Positions 32,516 through 41,382 of a DNA stretch of 52,642 nucleotides are shown here, in pieces. Both the position numbers and the translations under genes were made by a program. Source of the DNA: Lachnospiraceae bacterium (GTDB lineage: Bacteria > Bacillota > Clostridia > Lachnospirales > Lachnospiraceae); assembly GCA_021202075.1 (NCBI GenBank), contig JAJQDT010000101.1, positions 1 through 52,642 of the forward strand, written 5' to 3'. Positions within the stretch are counted from its first letter, which is position 1; each line of letters begins with the position of its first letter. The notes beneath the pieces were generated by a model. That model worked only from the letters and a program-made list of their open reading frames with translations. It was not told the DNA's origin and searched no databases.

Positions 32516-33922
32516 TCAGTGATGCCGTTTATTTTCCTTCACTTCGATCTTGCCTTCCTCGGCCAGGCGAATGACCTTCAGGCCGTAGAAGAACAGAGGA
32601 ACGATCACGAATGCGCTCAACAGGTCAGCCACTGCCTGTGTGGCGGCCACGCCCTCCACGCCGAAGAACCTTGGAAGGATCAGCAGTGCCGGATAGAAGC
32701 AGTAGCCCTGCCGTGCGAAATTTGCTACCAGTGCGAGCACTGCTTTCCCGATTCCTGCGAAAAACATATTTACCTGCGAGCTTAGCGCATGGGCAATCAG
32801 GCCAAAGCACTGCAGTCTCACGCAGAGCATTCCGAGACGAAGCACCTCCGCATCCGCCTGTGAGTTAAATACCCGGATCAGCGGCTTCGCGAAAATAAAG
32901 ATGATGGCTCCCATCAAGACGGAACCGCCGACGGCCATCGCACAGCCGATCGTATAGCTTTTCTTCACACGCTCCCAGACCTTCGCACCCCAGTTGAAGC
33001 CGACCACCGGCTGGTAGCCCTGGCCAAAGCCGAGGATAAACGCGAACGGGAACTCCATGATACGGGTCGCCACAGAGAGCGCCGCCAGCGAAGAGGTCGA
33101 ATAGCTGCCCGCCACACGGTTGATCGCCACGGAAGCGCAGACCGTCAGGAGGGAGCGGAAAAACGAACTCGAACCAATTGCGACGACTTCCTTTACATCA
33201 TGCCATACCATTCTGAACTTGCGGATAGAAATCTCCACGATCGTGGTCTTGCGAACGTACGGCATCAGCAGGATAATGAAGCTGATGGTCTTGGAAATCG
33301 CGGTCGCCATGGACGCGCCGGCAACTCCCAGATCCAATCCGTAGATAAACAGCGGATCCAGGAAACAGTTCAGAATACCGCCGAAGCCAATGCCGATCAT
33401 GGAATAGGTCGCGCTGCCCTCACTTCGCAGGCACATATTCAGGATGAAGCTGCCGATCATAAACGGAGCAGCGTACAGTACGTAGGTGCCGTACTGCATC
33501 GAATACGTCGCGCACTCCTCCGTCGCGCCCAGCCAGTAAACCATGTCGCCGAGGATCAGCTTGCCGACGATCATAAAGATAACGCCGAGGCCGAGACCGG
33601 TGAAAATGGAAGTCGACAGCACCTGATTCGCGTGCTCATCCTTTTTCGCGCCCAGAAGTCTTGCGATATAGCTGCAGGCGCCTGCGCCAATCAGGGAACC
33701 GATGACCGTGATCAGACGCTCCAGCGAGCTGTTCACGCCCACGGCTGCGGTCGCGTTCGTGCCGAGCGTGCTGACGAAATAGGTATCCACCAGATTATAA
33801 ATCGTCGTAATCAGCTGAGCGGTGATAGTCGGCACCGCCATCTTCGGCAGCAGTGTCATGATATTCTCGTTCAGCATCATCTGCTTTTTGTTGTCTTTTG
33901 CATTGTTTGTTTCTTTTTTCAT
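32516..33922 (-). CDS. MATE family efflux transporter
   Basis: This 468-residue membrane protein has two six-helix halves, as in MATE (MatE) exporters, which expel cationic or aromatic compounds using an ion gradient. Recognisable parts are TAQLITTIYNLVDTYFVSTL, MCLRSEGSATYSMIGIGFG, and GFGQGYQPVVGFNWGA in the second half. The N-terminus is charged (MKKETNNAKDNKK). The ribosome-binding site is weak (GAGG about 13 nt upstream). Its place between the importer genes and the DAPG-hydrolase-like genes suggests export of an aromatic product or protection from the substrate; that is inference. Confidence 0.92.
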   Translation of the reverse strand: MKKETNNAKDNKKQMMLNENIMTLLPKMAVPTITAQLITTIYNLVDTYFVSTLGTNATAAVGVNSSLERLITVIGSLIGAGACSYIARLLGAKKDEHANQVLSTSIFTGLGLGVIFMIVGKLILGDMVYWLGATEECATYSMQYGTYVLYAAPFMIGSFILNMCLRSEGSATYSMIGIGFGGILNCFLDPLFIYGLDLGVAGASMATAISKTISFIILLMPYVRKTTIVEISIRKFRMVWHDVKEVVAIGSSSFFRSLLTVCASVAINRVAGSYSTSSLAALSVATRIMEFPFAFILGFGQGYQPVVGFNWGAKVWERVKKSYTIGCAMAVGGSVLMGAIIFIFAKPLIRVFNSQADAEVLRLGMLCVRLQCFGLIAHALSSQVNMFFAGIGKAVLALVANFARQGYCFYPALLILPRFFGVEGVAATQAVADLLSAFVIVPLFFYGLKVIRLAEEGKIEVKENKRHH

Positions 33923-34249
33923 AACTATTATGCCTCGCTATCATTGATTTCCATTGCATTCCATCGACGGCGTACCTTATCACAGATCCCGGTTCCTCAG
34001 ACGCATAAGAACAATTCCCTGCGCAAAATGGTAAAACTGGAGTTCCGGCTTGTCCGAGTTAGAACAGAAAGCCCCAGCCTGTCTCCTTTGCGCACCGGTT
34101 CCATTCCGGGTGGCGGGGCTGCCCATATGAATTTTCACCTTGCCGTCGATTTTTTCTGCCTCTGGTGAAGCGGCAATCATTCACTACCCGGGCGCGTATG
34201 CCGGAAATCACTCCCGCAAACGACCCTTAACACCTTTGATACACGTTTC
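33923..34249. other. Intergenic region between membrane protein and MATE gene
   Basis: There is no supported gene, promoter or terminator here. A 66-codon minus-strand frame (33980-34180) lacks a ribosome-binding site and recognisable features, so I leave it out. Confidence 0.5.
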
Positions 34250-34834
34250 TCATGTTCGGATAAATTTCTTTGATCCGTCCTTTGAAGTCCGGTTCTCCTG
34301 CTTACTATACGGCAGCGCCCGGTAAAAGAAGGTAATCAGGAAGCAGCACGCACCGGAAAGAAGGTACAAAAGCGGCACGGCGAGCATGCGGACGGAATAT
34401 CCGTTCAGAGCGATCAGCACGATGCACGAAACCGCTGCTCCCAGGAGGAGTATGGCATTCACAAGGGGCGCGGCCCGCAGGATCGTGTTCATCTGCCGGA
34501 AGCTCTGGTCGGTATTCCTCTCCCCCGCCGCGGCAAAGCTGATGACGCCCAACCACTGAAACAGGAACGCGGCCAGCGAAAGCCCGGAAAACAGAATCGG
34601 GAAGGAGCGGTAATTCAGCTCACAGTTCCACAGTGCGGCTCCCGCGAAGGACGCGGTGCCGAGCGCGCACAGCAGTACAAAGATCCGTTTGTAGCGCGCC
34701 AGCTCCTCCTTCGCCAGCTGATATACGTACCACATGCCGACGTAGGCGTAGCGGACACGGAAACCGCGCTTGTTGCTACAGGGCTCCTCATATGCCATAT
34801 AACTCTCTTCAAAAGACTCCTGGAATGTTTTCAT
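34250..34834 (-). CDS. Small four-helix membrane protein of the transporter operon
   Basis: The 194-residue protein has a charged N-terminal stretch (to about 50) and four hydrophobic segments (IFVLLCALGTASFAGAALW; ILFSGLSLAAFLFQWLGVIS; VNAILLLGAAVSCIVLIAL; PLLYLLSGACCFLITFFY), with a basic C-terminal tail. ATG 34834 is preceded by AGAAGGGA at 8 nt. It follows the last ABC ATPase gene by 214 nt on the same strand, with a REP-like repeat in between. The family is not recognised; an accessory role in the importer is a guess. Confidence 0.75.
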   Translation of the reverse strand: MKTFQESFEESYMAYEEPCSNKRGFRVRYAYVGMWYVYQLAKEELARYKRIFVLLCALGTASFAGAALWNCELNYRSFPILFSGLSLAAFLFQWLGVISFAAAGERNTDQSFRQMNTILRAAPLVNAILLLGAAVSCIVLIALNGYSVRMLAVPLLYLLSGACCFLITFFYRALPYSKQENRTSKDGSKKFIRT

Positions 34835-34903
34835 CCTGATATCCCTTCTTATCTCATTGACATTGCTCTTTTCGATACTTTCATGCGCCGCATACCATAC
34901 CGG

Positions 34904-34962
34904 TAGCCCGTATCGTAATTTCATGTGCATACCGCCTGCCTGTTTCGCCGATAGCACGATGC
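34904..34962. repeat. REP-like dispersed hairpin, copy 2
   Basis: This close relative of the element at 3278-3338 starts TAGCCCGTATCGTAATT and ends CGCCGATAGCACGATGC; the terminal stem GTATCGT/ACGATGC has one G-U pair. It lies between the ABC ATPase and the small membrane protein genes. Confidence 0.6.
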
Positions 34963-35048
34963 AAAAATTCTCGACGTAGCCCGGGTTTCTTCCTTGCCCT
35001 TCCTGCTGACAGCCATGATTACGATCCCGTTTTTGCACACCCCATTGT

Positions 35049-36005
35049 TTACAGATTGTTGATTTCCTTTACCTTGTTGCACACCACGAAATGTCCCGGA
35101 CGGGCCTCGATGGTCTTCACGCCCTGCTTGCAGCTCTCATCCGCGTACGGGCAGCGGGAGGCGAAGCGGCATCCCGGACCCGGATTGATCGGGGATTTGA
35201 TCTCGCCCTTCAGAACGATGCGCTCCTTGCGGTTGTGAATGTCCGTCGTCGGAATCGCGGAGAGCAGCGCCTTAGTGTATGGGTGCAGCGGATAGGCAAA
35301 CAGCTCTTTCCGGTCGCACATTTCCACCATCTGTCCCAGATACATGACGCAGATCTGGTTCGAGATATGCTTTACCACGGACATGTCATGCGTGATAAAC
35401 AGATAGGTCAGCCCCATGTCCCGCTGCAGATCCATCAGCAGGTTCAGTATCTGTGCCTGAATGGACACATCCAGCGCAGACACCGGCTCATCGCAGACGA
35501 TAAATTTCGGGTTCAGCGCCAGCGCCCTGGCGATGCCGACTCTCTGGCGGCGGCCGCCGTCCAGCTCGTGCGGGTAGGACATCCGCAGACGTTTCTCGAT
35601 GCCGACGATGTCCATCAGCTCATGCGTTTTCTTTTTAATCTCTTCCTTGCCAAAACTGCCATCCAGCTTCAGCGGCTCCATGATAATGTCGGAAACCGTC
35701 TGGCGCGGATCCAGCGAGGAGTACGGATCCTGGAAAATCATCTGCACATCCTTGCGGAACTGCTTCGTATCCTTTTTATTCAGCTTCGTGACGTCTTTTC
35801 CGTCGAAAAGGATTTTTCCGCCCGTGCTCTCATTCAGGTGAATCAGCGTCCGGCCAAGCGTGGACTTGCCGCAGCCGGACTCGCCGACCAGGCCTACGGT
35901 CTCTCCCTTCTCGATCTTGAGGGTAATCCCATCAACGGCATGAACCATTCCGGCGCCACTCTTAAAATATTTCTTTAAATCCTGTGTCTCCACTAATGCT
36001 GCCAT
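35049..36005 (-). CDS. Peptide/nickel-type ABC transporter ATP-binding protein (second ATPase, OppF/DppF type)
   Basis: This 318-residue ATPase has Walker A GESGCGKST, Q-loop MIFQDPYSSLDPRQ, Walker B FIVCDEPVSALDVS and the family C-terminal Cys-containing tail (PGPGCRFASRCPYADESC) often seen in oligopeptide ATPases. The signature reads LDGGRRQRVGIARAL, with Asp in place of the usual Ser of LSGG, a rare change at a residue that contacts the ATP gamma-phosphate. It starts 3 nt after the first ATPase gene, so the two are coupled and form the heterodimeric motor. Confidence 0.93.
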   Translation of the reverse strand: MAALVETQDLKKYFKSGAGMVHAVDGITLKIEKGETVGLVGESGCGKSTLGRTLIHLNESTGGKILFDGKDVTKLNKKDTKQFRKDVQMIFQDPYSSLDPRQTVSDIIMEPLKLDGSFGKEEIKKKTHELMDIVGIEKRLRMSYPHELDGGRRQRVGIARALALNPKFIVCDEPVSALDVSIQAQILNLLMDLQRDMGLTYLFITHDMSVVKHISNQICVMYLGQMVEMCDRKELFAYPLHPYTKALLSAIPTTDIHNRKERIVLKGEIKSPINPGPGCRFASRCPYADESCKQGVKTIEARPGHFVVCNKVKEINNL

Positions 36006-36008
36006 TGA

Positions 36009-36986
36009 TTACACCTCCTCATTCGCTTTCCAGCAACGCACCCGATGCCCTCTCGTCATCTCAATCATCTCGTTGTCAAACTTTTTGCATTTCTCACACG
36101 CGTACGGGCACCGCTCGAAGAAATCACAGTGGTCACGGATGACCGACGGATCCGGCGGAAGCCCCTCGATCGGAGAGAGCCGCTCCACATCCTTGTCCAG
36201 ATCCGGGAGAGCCCCAAACAGTCCGAGCGTATAGGGATGGGTCGGATGATCGTAAATGTCCGCCAGGGTGCCGCTCTCAATGATGCGGCCCGCGTAAATC
36301 ACGGATACCCGGTCGCAGACCTCCGCCACAACGCCCAGATCGTGCGTGATCAGAATCATCGCCGTCCCCAGCTTGTCTCTCAGGCCCCGGATCAGATCCA
36401 GCACCTGCGCCTGAATCGTCACGTCCAGCGCGGTCGTCGGCTCGTCCGCCAGCAGAATCTGCGGGGAACAGGCCAGCGCCAGCGCGATGACAACCCTCTG
36501 CTTCATACCGCCGGAGAACTGATGCGGATACTCATCCGCGCGGTCCGCGCCGATGCCCACCATCTCCAGCATCTCAATCGCGCGCTGTCTCGCCTCTGCC
36601 TTCGAGCAGTTCTGGTGCATCTTATAGCCTTCCGCGATCTGCGACACGACCGTCTTGACCGGGTTCAATGCTGTCATCGGATCCTGGAAAATCATAGAGA
36701 TGGATTTCCCGCGCAGACCCTGCAGCTCCTTGTCATTCATGTCCAGGACATCCTTGCCCTCGAACAGGATTTCTCCTTCCACGCTCTCCACCGAATTTTC
36801 CGGCAGGATGCGCAGAATCGATTTCGCGATCGTCGTCTTTCCGGCTCCGGTCTCGCCCACCAGCCCGAGCGTCTCGCCCGGCTTCAGCTTCAGGGAAACA
36901 TCATTGACTGCGTGGATGATCGAGCTGCCAGAATGATATTTTACGGTTAAATTTTTTACTTCAAAAAAGGTATTTGTCTCTGCCAT
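36009..36986 (-). CDS. Peptide/nickel-type ABC transporter ATP-binding protein (first ATPase, OppD/DppD type)
   Basis: This 325-residue ATPase has Walker [24 protein letters not shown], a canonical signature [15 protein letters not shown] and Walker [15 protein letters not shown], plus the C-terminal Cys-rich segment ([14 protein letters not shown]). I start at ATG 36986 (MAETNT), which has GGAGGAG about 7 nt upstream; an ATG at 37001 overlaps the previous stop codon but lacks proper spacing. It pairs with the second ATPase encoded just downstream. Confidence 0.93.
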   Translation of the reverse strand: MAETNTFFEVKNLTVKYHSGSSIIHAVNDVSLKLKPGETLGLVGETGAGKTTIAKSILRILPENSVESVEGEILFEGKDVLDMNDKELQGLRGKSISMIFQDPMTALNPVKTVVSQIAEGYKMHQNCSKAEARQRAIEMLEMVGIGADRADEYPHQFSGGMKQRVVIALALACSPQILLADEPTTALDVTIQAQVLDLIRGLRDKLGTAMILITHDLGVVAEVCDRVSVIYAGRIIESGTLADIYDHPTHPYTLGLFGALPDLDKDVERLSPIEGLPPDPSVIRDHCDFFERCPYACEKCKKFDNEMIEMTRGHRVRCWKANEEV

Positions 36987-37000
36987 CTCTTTCTCCTCCA

Positions 37001-37945
37001 TCAGTCTTTAAAGTTCGGATCCAGAGCATCCCGGAACGCATCGCCGAGCATATTAAAGCTCAATACGGTCAGCACAATGAAGAGGCCCGGAATGATTACC
37101 ATGTACGGATAATCACGGATATAGTTACGGGTAGAGGCAAGCATCGCTCCCCATTCCGGAAGCGGCTCCTGCACGCCAAGTCCGAGAAAGCTTAAGGACG
37201 AGGAGGCCAGGCCGTTTCGGCTGATGGTCATCGCAATCTCAACGATAATCGGGGAAATCGCGTTTGGAACAATGTGCTGGCTGATGATTTTCCAGGTCGG
37301 GCAGTTTACCGTCGTCGCCGACTCAATGTACTCCATACTCCGGATTCTCAAAATGTTCGCCCGCATCAGACGGGCAAAGCCGGGGATCGAGGTGATGCCG
37401 AGTGCGAGGATACATTTATCTACGCCTGTGCCGAACACCGCGCAGAACGCCATCGCGAGCACCAGGGACGGGAACGCCTGAAACAAATCCAGGAAACGCA
37501 TGATGCAGGAATCCACCACGCCGCCGAAGTATCCGGCAATCGCACCCATCACAATACCAATGATTGCGGAAAGCACTGTGGAAAGAATACCAATTACCAG
37601 CGTATATCTGGCGCCATACAGGACTCTGGAGAAAATGTCGCGCCCCAGGTCGTCTGTGCCGAACCAATGATCCAGGGACGGCCAGGATTTCATCGCCACA
37701 AAGTCCGTCGCCGAGTAAGAATATTTGCACAGATAAGGGGATAAAAATGAAGCAATGACGATTGCAATCAAAAATGTCATCCCGAATATCGCGCCCTTGT
37801 TGTGAGAGATGTTCGCCCACACATATTTCGCGGAACCCGGCTTAATACTGGGGTCAATATGATGACGATGCTTTTTCCCCTTTTTGCCGTGCCCATGATG
37901 TCCGTCATGCCCATCGTGATGTCTTTTTTTCAGTTCGTCTGCCAT
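37001..37945 (-). CDS. Peptide/nickel-type ABC transporter permease (second), with His-rich N-terminus
   Basis: This 314-residue inner-membrane permease has the DppC/NikC-type core: FGTDDLGRDIFSRVLYGAR, PSLVLAMAFCAVFGTG, and the ATPase-coupling loop EYIESATTVNCPTWKIISQH. The N-terminus before the first membrane helix is unusually His-rich (nine His between residues 9 and 29, mixed with Gly and Lys) and should face the cytoplasm, where it could bind Zn or Ni. The start codon follows the first permease gene's stop without a gap. Confidence 0.92.
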   Translation of the reverse strand: MADELKKRHHDGHDGHHGHGKKGKKHRHHIDPSIKPGSAKYVWANISHNKGAIFGMTFLIAIVIASFLSPYLCKYSYSATDFVAMKSWPSLDHWFGTDDLGRDIFSRVLYGARYTLVIGILSTVLSAIIGIVMGAIAGYFGGVVDSCIMRFLDLFQAFPSLVLAMAFCAVFGTGVDKCILALGITSIPGFARLMRANILRIRSMEYIESATTVNCPTWKIISQHIVPNAISPIIVEIAMTISRNGLASSSLSFLGLGVQEPLPEWGAMLASTRNYIRDYPYMVIIPGLFIVLTVLSFNMLGDAFRDALDPNFKD

Positions 37946-38902
37946 TTATTTCACCTTCTTCTTACTTGAGGAAACGTACTGTGCCTTGATTCGCGGGTCT
38001 GCGAACGCGTACAGCAGGTCGGTAAGTAACATAATCAGTGCAAAGGTAAACGCAATAAATACGATTCCGCCTGTACAGGCGTTGTAATCACGGTTATTGA
38101 TGCTGTTTACCAGGTACTGGCCGATGCCGGGGATCGAGAACACGACCTCAATGATGGTCGCGCCGCCTAACATGGAGCCGAAGCGCATACCGATGACGGT
38201 CAGAATCGGGATCAGGGCATTCGGGAGCGCGTGCCCGTAGATAACCGTTCTCTCCGGGAGTCCTTTGGAGCGCGCGGTCGTCACGTAGTCAGACTGTACG
38301 ACCTCCAGCATACTCGCTCTCACCTGCCTGGTGAATCCGGCCAGGCCTCCCAGCGAGTTCGCAATCGTCGGCAAAATGAAATACCGGAAGGACTTCGCGC
38401 CGGAGGATGGCAGCCACCCCAGATACAGGGAAAACAGCAGCACCAGCATCAGCGCCGTCCAGAAGCTCGGCATACAGTCAAAGAGCAGTGTGACAAACAG
38501 GGAAACCCGGTCGCCTGCCGAATTCGCATGCACCGCTGTGTAAATGCCCAGCGGCAGGCCCACCACAATGGTCAGTATAATACTGTAAAAGGCGATTTGC
38601 GCCGTATACGGGAATCGTTTCATCAGCTCCCATTTAATATCCGTTCCATCGATCAGGGATTCGCCAAAATCAAATTTGGTGAAAATATTGACGACATACT
38701 CGCCCAGACGCACCAGAAACGGCCGGTCCAGTCCCATGGCGACACGCTTCGCCTCTATTTCCGCTTCTGTATGTACACCAGACCCAAGCGCAATCTGCGC
38801 GGGATCGCCCGGAACGAAGTTCATCAGAGTAAACATGATAATGCCAACCGCGATCAGTGTCGGGATCATTATCAGCAATCGTTTTACAACATACCTTATC
38901 AT
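37946..38902 (-). CDS. Peptide/nickel-type ABC transporter permease (first, DppB/NikB type)
   Basis: This 318-residue permease starts MIRYVVKRLLIMIPTLIAV, the classic N-terminus of family 5 permeases, followed by FVPGDPAQ. The coupling loop is DYVTTARSKGLPERTVIYGH, and the C-terminal motif VVFSIPGIGQYLVNSI is present. ATG 38902 has AAAGGA 9 nt upstream. It lies 364 nt after the binding-protein gene, with an attenuator-like hairpin in that gap, and 0 nt before the second permease. Confidence 0.93.
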   Translation of the reverse strand: MIRYVVKRLLIMIPTLIAVGIIMFTLMNFVPGDPAQIALGSGVHTEAEIEAKRVAMGLDRPFLVRLGEYVVNIFTKFDFGESLIDGTDIKWELMKRFPYTAQIAFYSIILTIVVGLPLGIYTAVHANSAGDRVSLFVTLLFDCMPSFWTALMLVLLFSLYLGWLPSSGAKSFRYFILPTIANSLGGLAGFTRQVRASMLEVVQSDYVTTARSKGLPERTVIYGHALPNALIPILTVIGMRFGSMLGGATIIEVVFSIPGIGQYLVNSINNRDYNACTGGIVFIAFTFALIMLLTDLLYAFADPRIKAQYVSSSKKKVK

Positions 38903-39090
38903 GAACTTTTTCCTTTCGTTTTTTTGCTGATGCGCGGTATCAACGTCCGCTGTGTCTCTGCCGGTGAAAAAACATGCCATTGGGCGCCAGCACAATTTTG
39001 ATTCCGCATGTTTCTGTCCGGCAGCCTCAGATGGAAATGGGGATTGAATTCCCATCTTCGCTTTTTTCGGATACTGACACCTCGCATCAG

Positions 39091-39128
39091 GTTGAAAACA
39101 GCACTGCACTCCTATCATGCAGTGCTGT
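39091..39128 (-). terminator. Attenuator-like terminator between binding protein and permeases
   Basis: ACAGCACTGCA pairs perfectly with TGCAGTGCTGT (11 bp) and is followed on the minus strand by TTTTC. Partial termination here would favour the binding protein over the permeases and ATPases. Confidence 0.7.
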
Positions 39129-39266
39129 CCTCATTTTCGCTCAGTTCTCAGGCTTTTTCACCTGAAATGCAGTTCGAATTATTACCAGCCGTAACTGTCA
39201 TTTTTTTAAGAGCAAAGTCCAGTGAAATCCTCATTGCGTTCGGATGAACTTTGCGCCAGAGAGTTC

Positions 39267-40859
39267 TCAACCTACGGATGTGTAGTCCTCTGTGAAGGTC
39301 ATCGCATTCGGTACCGGATTCAGGCTCTGCAGGCAGATGTCTGTCAGACCGGCGGTCGTAACGATGGAGCGAACCTCAGTGTAAACACCTACGATGTACG
39401 CCTGCTCCATGATATACTCATGGAACGCGTTCATGTTCTCTTCGCTTCTGTCTGCCATTGCCGCAGCAAGGAGTTCATTAAGGGTCTCATCCTCTACGAA
39501 GCACTGGTTTGTATCGCCGCCGAACAGATCGTTCCAGAACGTGGTCGTGAAGTCTGTGATGGAGTTGGAATACTCTGCGATATCCCATGCAGTCGAATCC
39601 ATCTGTACCGTCTGTCTTGCCGCACGATCCTGCGCGTCAATGGTCAGGGTAATGTTTGCTTCTGCCAGCATTGCCTGAAGTGCTACATACGGAGTCTGCG
39701 GAGCCTGAGAAGATGTCAGAATGCTGACCTCAAGCGGGTTGCTCTCATCATAGCCTGCTGCTGCCAGATACTCTTTCGCAAGCTCCAGATCCTCTTCAAA
39801 GTAGGATTCCTCATCCCAGGAATCGATATAGTCTGTCGCCAGGTTCGGAGCTACATCATGGCTCAGAACGACCTCGCCTGCGGAGAGGGACATATTATAA
39901 GCGTCAAATGCGTAAGCAATGCCGAGACGGACATTGACATCCGAGCATACGCTGTTCTCGCTGCAGTTGAAGATCAGATACTGGGTCATACCGTTCAGGT
40001 ACTTGGTGATGTTGTAATCTTCGTTGCCCTCAAAGCGGCTCACCTCATCGGAGGAAACCTCTGCCATATCTACTTCGCTGTTCTCCAGGGCGATCGTTCT
40101 GGAGGAAGCCTCGGTAATGCAGCGGATCTCAATAACCTTTACATTCTGGAATTCCACATCCGACTTGTCCTCGGTCTTCCAGTAGTCATCCTTTGCTTCC
40201 AGAGTAACGCCGGAGCCTGCCGTCATCTCGGTCACGATGTACGCGCCGGTCGTCGCCGGATTCGAGTTGATATCATCATCCGAAGCATTCTCATACCAGT
40301 CCTCATCCGCGATCGCGCAGTCGCACAGAACTGCTTCGATGGCGCCTTCCGTATCAGATGCAAGCGTGATGGTCAGTGTGTAGTCGCCAGTTGCTTCCGA
40401 GCTGCCATAATACAGGGAAATCTCGGATACGGAACCCAGCTCATACAGCTTGTCATAGCTGTAAACCACGTCCGAAGCGGTGATCGCATTGCCTTCGCTG
40501 TCTACGATGTTGTCAAAAATCTCTACTTCATAGGTCAGGTCGTCCACCTTGGTAACGGACTTCGCCGCAACCATCTGAAGCTCATCGTTCTCCAGCATTG
40601 CGCCGATGAACGGACGGTAGCACAGGTGCGCCCAGATCGTGTTCTCGGTCCAGTCACGGACGGAAGACTCGCCGCCCCACGGGCTGATCGTGAATGAGTC
40701 GTCATCCACCGCGATGACTACCTTCTCCGCCTGGGTCTCCGCCTCTACCGGAACTGCAGAATCAAGCTGTACATCGGACTCCTCCGCGAATGCCGGCGTG
40801 CACATCCCAAGTGCCATCGCCGAGGTCATCAGTAACGCGATTAAAGTTTTTTTCTTCAT
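39267..40859 (-). CDS. ABC transporter substrate-binding protein, family 5 (peptide/nickel/opine type)
   Basis: The 530-residue exported protein has a signal peptide (ends near AFAEES; the LGMC segment is a poor lipobox). The family 5 fold is visible in TYEVEIFDNIVDSEGNAITA, SDVVYSYDKL, and FNCSENSVCSDVNVRLGIAY (the usual N-x(n)-D-VR-A motif). GDYTLTITL and IEAVLCDCAIAD are typical lobe segments. ATG 40859 is chosen because GGAGG lies 9 nt upstream; an ATG at 40868 has no spacing. Ligands of this family include peptides, nickel and glycosides; the neighbouring DAPG-hydrolase-like genes suggest an aromatic or glycoconjugate ligand, which is inference. Confidence 0.92.
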   Translation of the reverse strand: MKKKTLIALLMTSAMALGMCTPAFAEESDVQLDSAVPVEAETQAEKVVIAVDDDSFTISPWGGESSVRDWTENTIWAHLCYRPFIGAMLENDELQMVAAKSVTKVDDLTYEVEIFDNIVDSEGNAITASDVVYSYDKLYELGSVSEISLYYGSSEATGDYTLTITLASDTEGAIEAVLCDCAIADEDWYENASDDDINSNPATTGAYIVTEMTAGSGVTLEAKDDYWKTEDKSDVEFQNVKVIEIRCITEASSRTIALENSEVDMAEVSSDEVSRFEGNEDYNITKYLNGMTQYLIFNCSENSVCSDVNVRLGIAYAFDAYNMSLSAGEVVLSHDVAPNLATDYIDSWDEESYFEEDLELAKEYLAAAGYDESNPLEVSILTSSQAPQTPYVALQAMLAEANITLTIDAQDRAARQTVQMDSTAWDIAEYSNSITDFTTTFWNDLFGGDTNQCFVEDETLNELLAAAMADRSEENMNAFHEYIMEQAYIVGVYTEVRSIVTTAGLTDICLQSLNPVPNAMTFTEDYTSVG

Positions 40860-40904
40860 CGTTTTCATCCTCCATTTTTCGTTGGGTTTTTAAGTTGTGA
40901 CTGC

Positions 40905-40933
40905 ATTGTACAAAATAACGGGGGTTTAATCAA
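40905..40933 (-). promoter_or_regulatory. Promoter of the ABC importer operon
   Basis: The minus strand reads TTGATT (40928-40933), 17 bp, TACAAT (40905-40910). Another TATAAT (40968-40973) upstream lacks a -35 at the right distance, although TTGACA occurs 29 bp away. The region up to 41110 is AT-rich and should hold the LysR site, but no clear T-N11-A dyad was singled out. Confidence 0.6.
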
Positions 40934-41099
40934 TTCCGTTTCAATTTTCATGATTTCCAAAATGTAAATTATACAAGAAAATCCCTCTGCTCGTTTATTT
41001 TTTGTCAATAATGTACAAAACCACATAAAACCACGTTTTCTTTTGTTTCTTTCCCCCTCAGATATTGCAAAACGCACATCCGCTGTGCCCGTTCCGGTT

Positions 41100-41172
41100 A
41101 AGGAGCGCTGCAGCGCCCGTTTTCATTCCTTCTTTTATTCCTGACTTTTCCATTCCTGCCTTCTTCCATTCA
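41100..41172. other. Palindrome and purine-rich repeats between LysR and importer genes
   Basis: GCGCTGCAGCGC at about 41105-41116 is a perfect 12-bp palindrome. On the minus strand AGGAAT recurs three times within about 45 bp (AGGAATGGAAAA, AGGAATAAAAGA, AGGAATGAAAAC). Either could be a regulator site; there is no gene here. Confidence 0.4.
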
Positions 41173-41273
41173 TATAAGAAACCTGCCCGCGATCAAACTG
41201 AAAATGGAACTATATGTTCTAAATTCATGCTCTGAAACACACGAGTCATAAAATCGAAAATGGAAACGTGTTG

Positions 41274-41310
41274 GACAAAAAAACAGACCACAAAAACGCT
41301 TCATGGTCTG
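41274..41310 (-). terminator. Terminator of the LysR gene
   Basis: ACAGACCA and TGGTCTGT pair (8 bp) and are followed on the minus strand by seven T. This separates the regulator from the importer operon. Confidence 0.85.
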
Positions 41311-41382
41311 TTCATGGTCTGCTTCACTGATAAAATTATGAAAAAATCTGTCAGCCGCCTGCCAGGCTGAATAGTCGCCCAA

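Noticed and set aside
33980..34180. 66-codon minus-strand frame between membrane protein and MATE genes
   Set aside because: No ribosome-binding site, no family likeness, mixed composition.
39222..40697. 491-codon plus-strand frame opposite the family 5 binding protein
   Set aside because: Shadow frame; the minus-strand gene has signal peptide, family motifs and ribosome-binding site.
40968..41008. TTGACA and TATAAT upstream of the family 5 binding protein as one promoter
   Set aside because: They are 29 bp apart, too far to work together; the TTGATT/TACAAT pair at 40905-40933 has correct spacing.
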